Source of the DNA: Acidobacteriaceae bacterium
GTDB taxonomy: Bacteria; Acidobacteriota; Terriglobia; Terriglobales; Acidobacteriaceae
Direction of reading: 5' to 3'
Assembly (NCBI GenBank): GCA_003151335.1
Contig: PLXE01000112.1
Coordinates: 131,555-195,554, forward strand
DNA length: 64,000 nt
Each line of letters opens with the position of its first letter. Position 1 is the first letter of the stretch. Of this stretch, positions 9,431 to 17,358 are shown piece after piece. The position numbers and the translations under genes are program-made. The notes beneath the pieces were generated by a model, which did not search any database, was not told where the DNA came from, and saw nothing but the letters and a program-made list of their open reading frames with translations.

Positions 9431-9462
9431 GCTGTCAGTCGTCAGCTATCAGCCGTCAGCTA
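9431..9462. repeat. Left inverted repeat of the four-helix-bundle cassette
   Basis: A run built of GTCAGC-like units, including TCAGCTATCAGCCGTCAGCT. Its reverse complement matches the run at 9895-9929 over about 23 bases with roughly three mismatches. The two copies enclose a 135-codon gene. Confidence 0.6.
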
Positions 9463-9482
9463 AACCGAAAGTGAGGCAGGCC

Positions 9483-9890
9483 GTGCAGAATTTCAGAAAT
9501 CTCGAGGTATGGAATAAAGCTCACGAACTCACGTTGCAGGTTTACCGGATTACGGAAGGCTTCCCGCGAACCGAAATATTCGGCCTGACAAGCCAGCTTC
9601 GCCGCGCAGCTGCTTCGATTGCTGCAAACCTTGCGGAAGGGTGCGGCCGAACGCAGCTTGAGTTTGCTAAATTCATTCAGATTGCGTTTGGATCGGCGAG
9701 CGAATCCGAATATCACTTGCTTCTCGCTCGTGACTTGGGTTTCGTGAATCCGGAGGACTACGAGCGATTGACAACACAGGTTGTAGAAACGAAGCGCATG
9801 CTTAGTTCTCTGTTGAAGAAGATTCAACTGGCAGCAAAAGCGAAACACCCAATCAATGCTGCCCCACGCTTGCCTAAGCAGCTCACTTAG
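9483..9890 (+). CDS. Four-helix bundle protein (S23 / IVP family)
   Basis: A 135-residue protein of the family first found encoded in intervening sequences of 23S rRNA genes. Hallmarks are NFRNLEVWNKAHELTLQVYR at the N-terminus, FGLTSQLRRAAASIAANLAEG (about residues 38-58) and the ESEYHLLLARDLGFV segment (about 77-92). I prefer the GTG at 9483 (GAGG six bases upstream, and family members start just before NF-R-L-VW); a GTG at 9471 is also possible. The gene is enclosed by inverted repeats and separates dprA from topA, which suggests that it arrived as a small cassette. The molecular function is unknown. Confidence 0.85.
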   Translation: MQNFRNLEVWNKAHELTLQVYRITEGFPRTEIFGLTSQLRRAAASIAANLAEGCGRTQLEFAKFIQIAFGSASESEYHLLLARDLGFVNPEDYERLTTQVVETKRMLSSLLKKIQLAAKAKHPINAAPRLPKQLT

Positions 9891-9894
9891 CATG

Positions 9895-9929
9895 ACTTAG
9901 CTGACAGCTGACGGCTGATGGCTGACGGC
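9895..9929. repeat. Right inverted repeat of the four-helix-bundle cassette
   Basis: Contains AGCTGACGGCTGATGGCTGA, near-identical to the reverse complement of the left copy at 9431-9462. It reaches into the topA leader and explains why the far-upstream topA start at 9918 is doubtful. Confidence 0.6.
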
Positions 9930-9983
9930 GCAGTTTCGCCGAAGGGCGAAACCGTGCTAGCTTCTAACAAGATTGAGGTTCCA

Positions 9984-12524
9984 TTGTCAAAAGGTTTAGT
10001 CATCGTCGAGTCGCCCACCAAAGCCAAGACGATCCAAAAATATCTTGGCTCGGGCTATGAGGTCGAAGCCTCGCTCGGACACATCAAGGACCTGCCCAAG
10101 AAGTCGCTGGGGGTCGATCTCGACGATAATTTTGCGACCGAGTACGTGATCATTCCGGGCAAGGAGAAGGTCGTCGCCCGACTGAAGAAGCTGGCGAAGA
10201 CGGCCAATGCCATCTACTTGGCGCCTGACCCCGACCGCGAAGGGGAAGCCATCGCCGCTCACCTCGCCGAAGAACTTGGCGGCGACTCGGTTGATGGCAA
10301 GAAGAAGAGCAAAAAGGGCGCGGTCGCCATCCACCGCGTCACTTTCAACGAAATTACCAAGCGCGCCGTGCAGGAGGCATTCCTCCATCCGCGCAACATC
10401 GATAGCAATCTGGTGGATGCGCAGCAGACCCGCCGCGTGCTCGACCGGCTGGTCGGGTACCAAGTGTCGCCGCTGTTGTGGGACAAAGTGCGCCGGGGAA
10501 TATCCGCCGGACGAGTGCAGACCGTGGCCTTGCGGCTGATCGTTGAGCGTGACCGCGAGATCAAGGCTTTTGTCAAGGAAGAGTACTGGACCATTGACGC
10601 CAATCTGCACGCGAACAAGCCGCCGACCTTCGCGGCGCGGTTCATTGGCATGGGCGACGAGAAAACGCCCGTGACGAACGGCGAAGATGCCGCCAAAATC
10701 AAGGCTGCGATTGAGACCGCCGACTGGAGCGTTCGCTCGGTTGACAAGCGCGAGCGCCGCCGCAGTCCGGCCGCGCCGTTTACCACCAGCAAGTTCCAGC
10801 AGGATGCCTCGCGTAAGCTGCGCTTCAGCGTGAAACGCGCCATGATGATCGCCCAACGCCTGTATGAAGGCGTCGATCTCGGCGATGAAGGTACAGTCGG
10901 ACTGATTACCTACATGCGTACCGACTCACCCCAGGTGTCGAACGACGCCGTGGCCGAGGTGCGCGAACTGATCGGCAAGGAGTTTGGCAAGCAGTTCCTG
11001 CCTGAGGCGCCGAACACATACAAGTCCAAGAAGAGCGCCCAAGAGGCGCACGAAGCCATTCGCCCGACGGCTGCTTCCCGGCATCCGGACCAGATCAAGC
11101 AGTATCTCCACGAAGACGAGTACAAGGTTTACAAGCTAATCTGGCAGCGTTTTGTCGCTTCGCAGATGAACCCCGCCGTCTTCGACCAGACTACGGTGGA
11201 GATCGATGCGAAGACCGGCGGCGACGTTTACCGCTTCCGGGTTACCGGCTCGGTGCTCAAGTTCGAAGGCTTCCTGAAGGTGTACGAGGAATCGAAGGAT
11301 GCCAAGGACGAAGAGGACGAGGCGCTAAAGCACAAGCTGCCGGTGCTGACCGAAGACCAAAAGCTCACCCTGAAGGGGGTCGATGCCGACCAGCACTTCA
11401 CTGAGCCTCCGCCGCGCTTCAACGAGGCCTCGCTGGTGAAGGAACTGGAGGACCGCGGCATCGGACGTCCGTCCACCTACGCGGCCATCATCAGCACCAT
11501 CCAGGAGCGGCAATACGTGCAGAAGATCGGGGGAAGGTTTATTCCCACCGAAATTGGATTTGTGGTCACCGATCTGCTGGTGGCGAACTTCAAGGACATT
11601 TTCGATCTGCAATACACGGCGCGGCTGGAAGAGGAACTTGACGAGATCGAGGACGGCAAGGAACGCTGGACCGACGCCCTGGCCGAGTTCTACAAGAAGT
11701 TCGAGAAGGAACTCCATTACGCCGAAAAGCACATGGAGAACGTAAAGCGGATGGAGAAACCCACCGACGAGAAGTGCGAGCGGTGCGGCTCGCCGCTGGT
11801 CATCAAGTGGGGCAAACACGGGTCGTTTTATGCGTGCAGCGCGTACGACAAGACCGACCCCAATAGTTGCACGTTCACCAAGGAAAACCCCATCGACCTG
11901 CCCGACCTCGATTCGGCCGATGTGCAGGAAACCACGCAGGAGGAATACTGCGAAAACTGCGGCCGGCCGATGGTACTGAAACGCGGGCGCTTTGGGCAGT
12001 TCATGGCTTGCACCGGATATCCCGATTGCAAAACCACGCGCCGGCTCGACCAGGCGAAGAAGGTCCCAGACATCCCGCTCGATGAAAAGTGCCCCCAGTG
12101 CGGACGCAACCTTCTGCTGCGGCATGGCCGCTATGGAGAGTTTATTTCTTGCAGCGGCTATCCGGAATGCAAGTGGGTGAAGCAGAACTACATCGGAGTG
12201 AAGTGTCCGCAGTGTGGGACGGGCGAGCTGGCGGAGAAAAAAGCGCGCCGCGGCAACTTCTTCTACGGTTGCTCCAACTATCCAAAGTGCCGGTTTACCT
12301 CGGCCTACAGGCCGGTGGCTGAGCCCTGTCCCGAGTGTGGCAGCCCGTATCTGCTGGAGAAGAACCTGAAGTCGGGCAACTTCCTGGTGTGTCCGAACAA
12401 CAAACGCACTGAAAGCGACGAGCCTAAGAGCTCCGGCAAGAGCCGCGGGAAGAAGAAACCCGGGGATGAAAGTACGGTTAAATGTGACTACTCGCGGGAA
12501 ATCCAGCCGGAAGCTGTTGCATAA
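9984..12524 (+). CDS. topA: DNA topoisomerase I TopA
   Basis: Type IA topoisomerase that relaxes negative supercoils. I take the TTG at 9984, preceded by GAGG five bases away, because the protein then begins SKGLVIVESPTKAKTI like other TopA proteins. In-frame GTG 9954 and ATG 9918 would add residues encoded by a repeat and by an 8-bp hairpin (9933-9952). The Toprim domain has DPDREGEAIA; the active-site tyrosine lies in GLITYMRTDSPQVS. The C-terminus holds five topoisomerase zinc-ribbon units with CxxC pairs (CERCG, CENCG, CPQCG, CPQCG, CPECG); in the last one the second Cys pair is reduced to one visible Cys. The protein is 846 residues from the chosen start. Confidence 0.95.
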   Translation: MSKGLVIVESPTKAKTIQKYLGSGYEVEASLGHIKDLPKKSLGVDLDDNFATEYVIIPGKEKVVARLKKLAKTANAIYLAPDPDREGEAIAAHLAEELGGDSVDGKKKSKKGAVAIHRVTFNEITKRAVQEAFLHPRNIDSNLVDAQQTRRVLDRLVGYQVSPLLWDKVRRGISAGRVQTVALRLIVERDREIKAFVKEEYWTIDANLHANKPPTFAARFIGMGDEKTPVTNGEDAAKIKAAIETADWSVRSVDKRERRRSPAAPFTTSKFQQDASRKLRFSVKRAMMIAQRLYEGVDLGDEGTVGLITYMRTDSPQVSNDAVAEVRELIGKEFGKQFLPEAPNTYKSKKSAQEAHEAIRPTAASRHPDQIKQYLHEDEYKVYKLIWQRFVASQMNPAVFDQTTVEIDAKTGGDVYRFRVTGSVLKFEGFLKVYEESKDAKDEEDEALKHKLPVLTEDQKLTLKGVDADQHFTEPPPRFNEASLVKELEDRGIGRPSTYAAIISTIQERQYVQKIGGRFIPTEIGFVVTDLLVANFKDIFDLQYTARLEEELDEIEDGKERWTDALAEFYKKFEKELHYAEKHMENVKRMEKPTDEKCERCGSPLVIKWGKHGSFYACSAYDKTDPNSCTFTKENPIDLPDLDSADVQETTQEEYCENCGRPMVLKRGRFGQFMACTGYPDCKTTRRLDQAKKVPDIPLDEKCPQCGRNLLLRHGRYGEFISCSGYPECKWVKQNYIGVKCPQCGTGELAEKKARRGNFFYGCSNYPKCRFTSAYRPVAEPCPECGSPYLLEKNLKSGNFLVCPNNKRTESDEPKSSGKSRGKKKPGDESTVKCDYSREIQPEAVA

Positions 12525-12547
12525 TGGAATAATTGTCAATCCAAACC

Positions 12548-12567
12548 GCCCGGCCATTAAGCCGGGC
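12548..12567 (+). terminator. GC-rich hairpin after topA
   Basis: GCCCGGC and GCCGGGC form a perfect 7-bp stem with a six-base loop, 24 bases after the topA stop. No clear T-run follows, so termination is probable rather than certain. Confidence 0.5.
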
Positions 12568-12589
12568 ATTCCTGTGAAAGGGGTGAAAC

Positions 12590-13069
12590 ATGGCAGGACA
12601 ATTGAAAGGTGGGACGATCATTGCCCACCTGATCGTCAATGACGGTCCCAAGGCTTTGGACTTTTACAAGAAGGCATTTGGGGCAGAAATCCTGGGCGTG
12701 CACAAAGCGCCCGACGGAAAGGTAATGCACGCGGAGTTGAGCGTCGGAGGCGCCAGACTCATGTTGGCTGACGAATTTCCCGGCATGGGATCTGGCTCGG
12801 CCAAGACGTTGGGTGGCAGCCCGGTGGTGCTGAATCTGTACGTTCAGGAAGACGTCGACGACCTGTTCAACCAAGCCGTCGCTGCCGGGGCGACCGTGAC
12901 CATGCCGCTGGCGAACCAGTTCTGGGGCGACCGTTACGGACAGCTTAAGGACCCTTTCGGCCACACCTGGGCCCTGGGACAGCACGTGGAGGACGTTGCG
13001 CCCGAAGAGATGGAGCGGCGCGCTCGCGAGGCCTTTGCTCAGATGGCGAAACCCGGCGGCCAAAAATAG
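12590..13069 (+). CDS. VOC family protein (glyoxalase/PhnB-like)
   Basis: A 159-residue vicinal-oxygen-chelate protein. It begins with the first beta-alpha-beta module typical of the PhnB-like branch (HLIVNDGPKALDFYKKAFGA, about residues 14-33), followed by HAELSVGGARLMLADEFP and the second module VYVQEDVDDLFNQAV-type segment and FWGDRYGQLKDPFGHTWAL. The metal-binding positions of the family (His, Glu and similar) cannot be assigned with certainty. The start ATG has AAAGGGG upstream. It is monocistronic between two hairpins, and its substrate is unknown. Confidence 0.85.
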   Translation: MAGQLKGGTIIAHLIVNDGPKALDFYKKAFGAEILGVHKAPDGKVMHAELSVGGARLMLADEFPGMGSGSAKTLGGSPVVLNLYVQEDVDDLFNQAVAAGATVTMPLANQFWGDRYGQLKDPFGHTWALGQHVEDVAPEEMERRAREAFAQMAKPGGQK

Positions 13070-13092
13070 ATGCCAGTAGACTCAGTCGTCTT

Positions 13093-13117
13093 GGGGCGCC
13101 ACAAAACATCGCGCCCC
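13093..13117 (+). terminator. Hairpin after the VOC gene
   Basis: GGGGCGC at 13093-13099 pairs with GCGCCCC at 13111-13117 (7 bp, 11-base loop), followed by TTC. It is a plausible rho-independent terminator with a poor T-tract. Confidence 0.5.
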
Positions 13118-13173
13118 TTCATGCTGTTAATGCCGGCGATGAATGACTTCGAACATAACCATAGGGAGGATCC

Positions 13174-13617
13174 ATGAGCACCTCACAAGCCACCCATCAA
13201 GACGCCGAACTTATCCTGAAGCTTTACGATCTACGCCGGGAGCCGGTCATGCGCGAAGCCCGGAACTTCGTAGTTGGCTTTGCGCCCAAGTCCGTGGACG
13301 AAATTCTCGCCCTCACCAACGCGTTTGGCAGCAAGGAAAATGCGTATCTCCGCCAGGTGTACGGTTATTGGGAGATGGTGGCTGCCTTGGTGGTCCATGG
13401 GACCCTGAACGCGCTGCTGGTTTACGATACCTGCCAGGAAATGTACTTCGCGTATGGCAAAATTCAGCCCTTCCTGGAGGAGTTTCGGCAGAAGGCGGGA
13501 ATGCCGGACTTCCTTTCCAACCTGCAGAAAGTCGTGGAAGGTTCTGCCGAGGGCCGCGAGCGGTTGGCGCGGGTGCAGAAGCGGCAGGCGGAGATGGCTG
13601 CGGCAGTTGCCCGATAG
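13174..13617 (+). CDS. Hypothetical protein, mostly helical
   Basis: A 147-residue protein with an ATG at 13174 and a good ribosome site (AGGGAGGATCC). I do not recognise the family. It is predicted mainly alpha-helical; residues about 66-90 (YWEMVAALVVHGTLNALLVY) are hydrophobic and could be one membrane-associated helix, but there is no signal peptide. The C-terminus is a charged helix rich in Arg, Glu and Ala. It converges with the ABC-transporter genes, whose last stop lies four bases beyond its own. Confidence 0.65.
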   Translation: MSTSQATHQDAELILKLYDLRREPVMREARNFVVGFAPKSVDEILALTNAFGSKENAYLRQVYGYWEMVAALVVHGTLNALLVYDTCQEMYFAYGKIQPFLEEFRQKAGMPDFLSNLQKVVEGSAEGRERLARVQKRQAEMAAAVAR

Positions 13618-13621
13618 ACGC

Positions 13622-14467
13622 CTAGCTTAGATATTCGCGAATGTAGGGATCGTTGCTGCGCAGCAGATCGGCGGCGGTCCCTTCGAAGATGATCTGTCCA
13701 CCCCGCAGCATCAGGAACTTGGTGTGGAGGTCGCGGATTCCACCGTCCGTGACCGGCACCATCTTGTTTTGCTTCTGGTCGAAACAGTGGCTCGCCATGG
13801 TGAACGCGTCTTGCAGACGACTGGTCACCAGCAGGGAGCTTGTCCCGTATACGTCGCGCTGTTTGACGATGAGCTCGATGATCGTATCCGAGGTCACCGG
13901 GTCGAGGCCGCCGGTGGGAGAATCGTAAAGGATGACTTCCGGCTGGGTGATGATGGCGCGCGCAATTGCCACCCGGCGCCGCATACCGCCGGAAAGCTCC
14001 GACGGGAACAGATCGACGGTGTGCTCCAGTTCGACGAAGCGCAAGGCCTCCAGCACCCGGCCATGGATTTCATCGGTCAGCCTGCCCGTCTCTTCCATGA
14101 GGCGATAGGCTACGTTCTCCTCCACCGTCAAGGAATCGAAGAGCGCGCTCTCCTGGAAGACCATACCGATCTTGCGCCGTAGCGCGAACAGGTCCTCCTC
14201 GCGCATTTGCGTAATCTCTTCGCCTAGGACCGTGATGCGCCCAGCGTCAGGCTTCAGTAAGCCGAGGGCCAGTTTCAGGACCAAGGTTTTTCCCGTGCCC
14301 GCCTCACCCATCAGGATCTTGGTTTCACCATAGGGCAGTCGAAAGGAAATACCCTCCAGCACCTGGTGCTCGAAAGCAATTTCAACGTTTTCGAAGCGAA
14401 TGGCAGTGTCAGCCTTGGATGTGGCTGTCGGTTGGCGCTGCTCGGCCGGCGGTGCGAGGCTGGACAT
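13622..14467 (-). CDS. MlaF-like ABC ATPase with degenerate catalytic residues
   Basis: Nucleotide-binding subunit of a Mla/MCE-type lipid transporter, 281 residues. Walker A is GEAGTGKT (54-61) and the signature LSGGM (158-162) is intact. After Walker B, however, the sequence is YDSPTGGLDP: the catalytic Glu is Ser183, and the H-loop reads LLVTSRLQDAF with Ser216 where His is expected. I checked both codons in the DNA. The gene starts on the last base of the permease stop (TAATG), so it is co-translated with it. A long insert follows the H-loop region (DQKQNKMVPVTDGG). It may be the non-hydrolysing half of a heterodimer with the ATPase at 16537. Confidence 0.9.
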   Translation of the reverse strand: MSSLAPPAEQRQPTATSKADTAIRFENVEIAFEHQVLEGISFRLPYGETKILMGEAGTGKTLVLKLALGLLKPDAGRITVLGEEITQMREEDLFALRRKIGMVFQESALFDSLTVEENVAYRLMEETGRLTDEIHGRVLEALRFVELEHTVDLFPSELSGGMRRRVAIARAIITQPEVILYDSPTGGLDPVTSDTIIELIVKQRDVYGTSSLLVTSRLQDAFTMASHCFDQKQNKMVPVTDGGIRDLHTKFLMLRGGQIIFEGTAADLLRSNDPYIREYLS

Positions 14468-15246
14468 TAGTACTGGAAGATCCCCATAAGCAGTCGGGTG
14501 ATGAAAAAATCGCTGACCAGGATGAGAACTGACGCTGCGACCACCGCTTGCGTGGTGGCGCGTCCCACGCCTTGCGTGCCGCCCTTGGCGGAGAGGCCGT
14601 AGTAACAGCCGATGCTGGAGATGATAAAGCCGAAGAACACGGGTTTACACAAGCCCATGAACACGTCTCCAAAGCGCAGCGCCTGGTAAGCGGTGGTCCA
14701 GTACTGGTTGGGATCAAGCCCCAACAGGAGGTACGAGATCACGAATCCGCCGGTCAGCCCCACCAGGTTAGAGATGATGCTGAGGAAGAACAGCATAACC
14801 ATGCTGGCGACGACGCGCGGCGTGACCAGTTTCTTGGATGGATCAACTCCCATGGCGCGCATGGCATCGATCTGCTCGGTGACTTTCATGGAGCCCAGTT
14901 CGCTGGCCATACCGCTGGAGTTGCGGCCAGCTACCATCAGTCCCGTCAGCACCGGGCCCAGCTCGCGCACCATCGACAGCGATACCAGTTTGCCGGTTAG
15001 CGACAACGAACCGAACTGCTGCAAAGTGCTGGAAGTTTGCAAAGCCAGCACCGCCCCGGTGAAGAAACCCGTCAGTATCACGATGGGCAGCGATCCGACC
15101 CCGATGGAATCGGCCTGCAACAGGGTGTCGGCAAAGTAGCGAGGATGCCCGAAGACATTGGTAAGCGAGCGGCCGGCGAGCAGGGAGTAATCCTGCACCG
15201 CCTCGACTTTGTCCTTAGCGATTTCCGTCGGCGAGAAAATTGGCAT
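14467..15246 (-). CDS. MlaE-family ABC transporter permease
   Basis: Inner-membrane permease of a Mla/MCE phospholipid transport system. From the ATG at 15246 it is 259 residues, the normal family length; an upstream in-frame start at 15417 would add 57 residues that no MlaE needs. Family features are GFFTGAVLALQTSSTLQQFG (about residues 57-76), VRELGPVLTGLMVAGRNSSG with the conserved EQIDAMRAMGVDP following, and five or so membrane helices. The neighbouring ATPase overlaps its stop by one base. No MlaD (MCE-domain) gene lies in the immediate operon. Confidence 0.9.
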   Translation of the reverse strand: MPIFSPTEIAKDKVEAVQDYSLLAGRSLTNVFGHPRYFADTLLQADSIGVGSLPIVILTGFFTGAVLALQTSSTLQQFGSLSLTGKLVSLSMVRELGPVLTGLMVAGRNSSGMASELGSMKVTEQIDAMRAMGVDPSKKLVTPRVVASMVMLFFLSIISNLVGLTGGFVISYLLLGLDPNQYWTTAYQALRFGDVFMGLCKPVFFGFIISSIGCYYGLSAKGGTQGVGRATTQAVVAASVLILVSDFFITRLLMGIFQY

Positions 15247-15488
15247 GCTTGGTTCCGGAAAAGCGATACCAACGAAAATATACCAGAGCGGCAGGGCTGG
15301 TCTGGGTTTCCGAGGGCGGTGGGCGCCGAACGGGCCCATTCCAAGGGAAAAACCGGCAGCCAATACAGCCCAGTAGCTTGATCTCACTGCCGGGCGAAAG
15401 CGGACCCGATTCGACACTTTGCGTGCAGGGGCGCATTCGTTTACTATGCAATGCCTAGCTGTGGACCGGCACGCCAGGAGGCGGCCAT

Positions 15489-15884
15489 ATGGCGTTTCAG
15501 GTTGATCGAAGCCCGTTCGATCCGGAATCAGGTTTTGAGTATTACATTTGCTTCAAACCGCCGACCGAGGTCGAGGGAGACGAAGTAGAGTCGCGGATTT
15601 CCGTCGAGGCGGCGCTCTCCGTGTCGGAAACGGGGGATGTTGCCGATATCAGCTTTATGCTGCCCAAGATGTGCCGCAACGATCACGCCCTTTCCTTCCT
15701 GAAACGCGATCCGACGGCGGCATGCGTAGAGAACCGCGTGTTTATTGCCTTGCCGGGCTTGAACGGCGATGCGGTGTTCAACGCTCCAGCCACCCTCGAA
15801 CTGGACCACGCCGGACGCATTGTCGCCATCGAGATCAACGGCTGCATTCCCAAGACCAGCACATTTCGCCCTGGCCACGCATAA
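15489..15884 (+). CDS. Hypothetical protein (131 aa)
   Basis: A soluble 131-residue protein, ATG at 15489 with a strong AGGAGG site eight bases upstream. I do not recognise a named family. The sequence has alternating hydrophobic strands (ISVEAALSVSETGDVADISF; ATLELDHAGRIVAIEI), the latter resembling the short strand repeats of DUF2283-type proteins. It lies just upstream of mobA (41 bp) on the same strand and could share a transcript with mobA and the second ABC ATPase. Confidence 0.65.
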   Translation: MAFQVDRSPFDPESGFEYYICFKPPTEVEGDEVESRISVEAALSVSETGDVADISFMLPKMCRNDHALSFLKRDPTAACVENRVFIALPGLNGDAVFNAPATLELDHAGRIVAIEINGCIPKTSTFRPGHA

Positions 15885-15925
15885 GCAGGCGTGGTTTGCA
15901 ACCGCGCTCGGGGTATGATGTCGGC

Positions 15926-16540
15926 GTGGACGATGTAACGGCTTTCATCCTCGCGGGCGGTCACAGCTCACGCATGGGGTCGGACAAAGCACTGCTCACC
16001 GTTGGCAACCAGACGCTGCTGGAGCGCGCCTTGCACACTGCTGCGGCCGTCGCCAACACGGTTTTTATCGCCGGTCCGCGCGATCGCTATGCGCAATACG
16101 GCGATGTGGTAGAGGATATCTTCCCTGATTGCGGCCCGCTTGGCGGAATCCACGCTGCGTTGTGTATTACCAGAACGGAGCTCAACCTGATGCTTTCGGT
16201 GGATACGCCTTCGATAGGGCCAGATTTTCTCGCCTGGCTGCTGCAACAGGCACGCGCCAGCAGTGAGCTCGTCGTGGTTCCCGAGGCACTGGGCGGGCTG
16301 CAACCGCTGGCCGCGGTTTACCATCGCCCTTTGCGAGCCGTGGCCGAACAGGCGCTGAAAAGGGGCGACTATAAGATCGGACATTTGTTCTCGCTTGCGC
16401 CTACGCGCTATATCTCGGAAGCTGAGATCCGTGCGGCGGGTTTCTCGCCGATACTCTTTCGCAATGTGAATACTTTCGAAGAATATGAAGATCTGGTACA
16501 GAAGGAAGATGCCTTGCGAGTGAGAGGTAACGCCGAATGA
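15926..16540 (+). CDS. mobA: Molybdenum cofactor guanylyltransferase MobA
   Basis: Adds GMP to molybdopterin to make the guanine-dinucleotide cofactor. The 204-residue product starts at a GTG (15926) and shows the nucleotidyltransferase signature FILAGGHSSRMGSDKALL, then DCGPLGGIHAAL (about residues 74-85) and the LSVDTPSI metal-site region. The ATG codons nearby are out of frame. Its stop overlaps the start of the next gene in an ATGA, coupling it to an ABC ATPase of the Mla type, an odd partner. No molybdopterin-synthesis genes are seen nearby. Confidence 0.88.
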   Translation: MDDVTAFILAGGHSSRMGSDKALLTVGNQTLLERALHTAAAVANTVFIAGPRDRYAQYGDVVEDIFPDCGPLGGIHAALCITRTELNLMLSVDTPSIGPDFLAWLLQQARASSELVVVPEALGGLQPLAAVYHRPLRAVAEQALKRGDYKIGHLFSLAPTRYISEAEIRAAGFSPILFRNVNTFEEYEDLVQKEDALRVRGNAE

Positions 16541-17334
16541 ACGAGCGCAAGCCCTATATCGAGTTCCAGGATGTGCACAAAGCGTTCGGCAGCAACGTTG
16601 TGCTCAATGGCGTGAGCTTCGACGTCATGCCCGGCGAGACGGTTTGCATCCTGGGGCGAAGCGGGGTGGGCAAGTCGGTTGCGCTGCACGAGATCATGGG
16701 CTTCCTTAAGCCGGACAAGGGGCGGGTTTGGGTCGCCAACGAAGACATCACCGATTACAGCGAAAACGACCTGGAGCGCATCCGCAAGAAGGTGACCATG
16801 GTGTTTCAAAATGGAGCGCTCTTCGATTCCCTAACGATTGGCGAGAATATTGCGTTTCCTCTGCGCGAACGGGGTGGTTTGCAGGAGGAGCAGATCTATC
16901 AGATCATCGACGGCCTGCTTGAAATGGTGGGCGTGCGGGAGTTCCGCGACATGCTGCCGTCCGACCTGTCGACCGGCATGAAGCGTTCCGTAGCCATTGC
17001 CCGCGCGCTGGCGGCGCAGCCTGACGCGGTGCTCTACGATGAGCCGACCACCATGGTCGATCCGCTGATGGCGCACCTGCTGGGCGACTTGATCAAGAAA
17101 CTCAAGAAGCAGTTGAAGTTGACCAGCATCGTAGTTACCCACGACATGGCCCTGGCCAAGAAGCTGTCCGACCGCCTGCTGTTTCTGCACGAGGCGCGCG
17201 CCATCTTCTTTGGGACGTTTGCGGAAATGGCTAACTGCAAGGAGCCCATCGTGCAGGAATTCCTCGAACTCGACTCGCTGGACTTTGAGCACTACTTCGG
17301 GGCGCAACGTCCGCCGCACGAACCGCGCGTGTAA
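16537..17334 (+). CDS. MlaF-like ABC ATPase with altered signature motif
   Basis: A 265-residue nucleotide-binding subunit related to MlaF. Walker A is GRSGVGKS (40-47), Walker B continues YDEPTTMVDP with the catalytic Glu169 present, and the H-loop VVTHDM has His202. The signature motif, normally LSGGM/Q, is LSTGM (144-148), and the D-loop is MVDP rather than GLDP. It thus keeps exactly what the ATPase at 13622 lacks and is weak where that one is strong. It is translationally coupled to mobA (ATGA). It could pair with the 13622 ATPase on the MlaE permease. Confidence 0.9.
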   Translation: MNERKPYIEFQDVHKAFGSNVVLNGVSFDVMPGETVCILGRSGVGKSVALHEIMGFLKPDKGRVWVANEDITDYSENDLERIRKKVTMVFQNGALFDSLTIGENIAFPLRERGGLQEEQIYQIIDGLLEMVGVREFRDMLPSDLSTGMKRSVAIARALAAQPDAVLYDEPTTMVDPLMAHLLGDLIKKLKKQLKLTSIVVTHDMALAKKLSDRLLFLHEARAIFFGTFAEMANCKEPIVQEFLELDSLDFEHYFGAQRPPHEPRV

Positions 17335-17358
17335 ACGATACAGGCGTTGCGGCCGGAA

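Noticed and set aside
11325-12569. 414-codon minus-strand frame opposite topA
   Set aside because: Shadow of a well-identified gene; the zinc-ribbon coding strand is certain.
15548-15925. Long N-terminal extension of mobA
   Set aside because: It overlaps the 15489-15884 gene in another frame and is Arg-rich; MobA begins naturally at GTG 15926.
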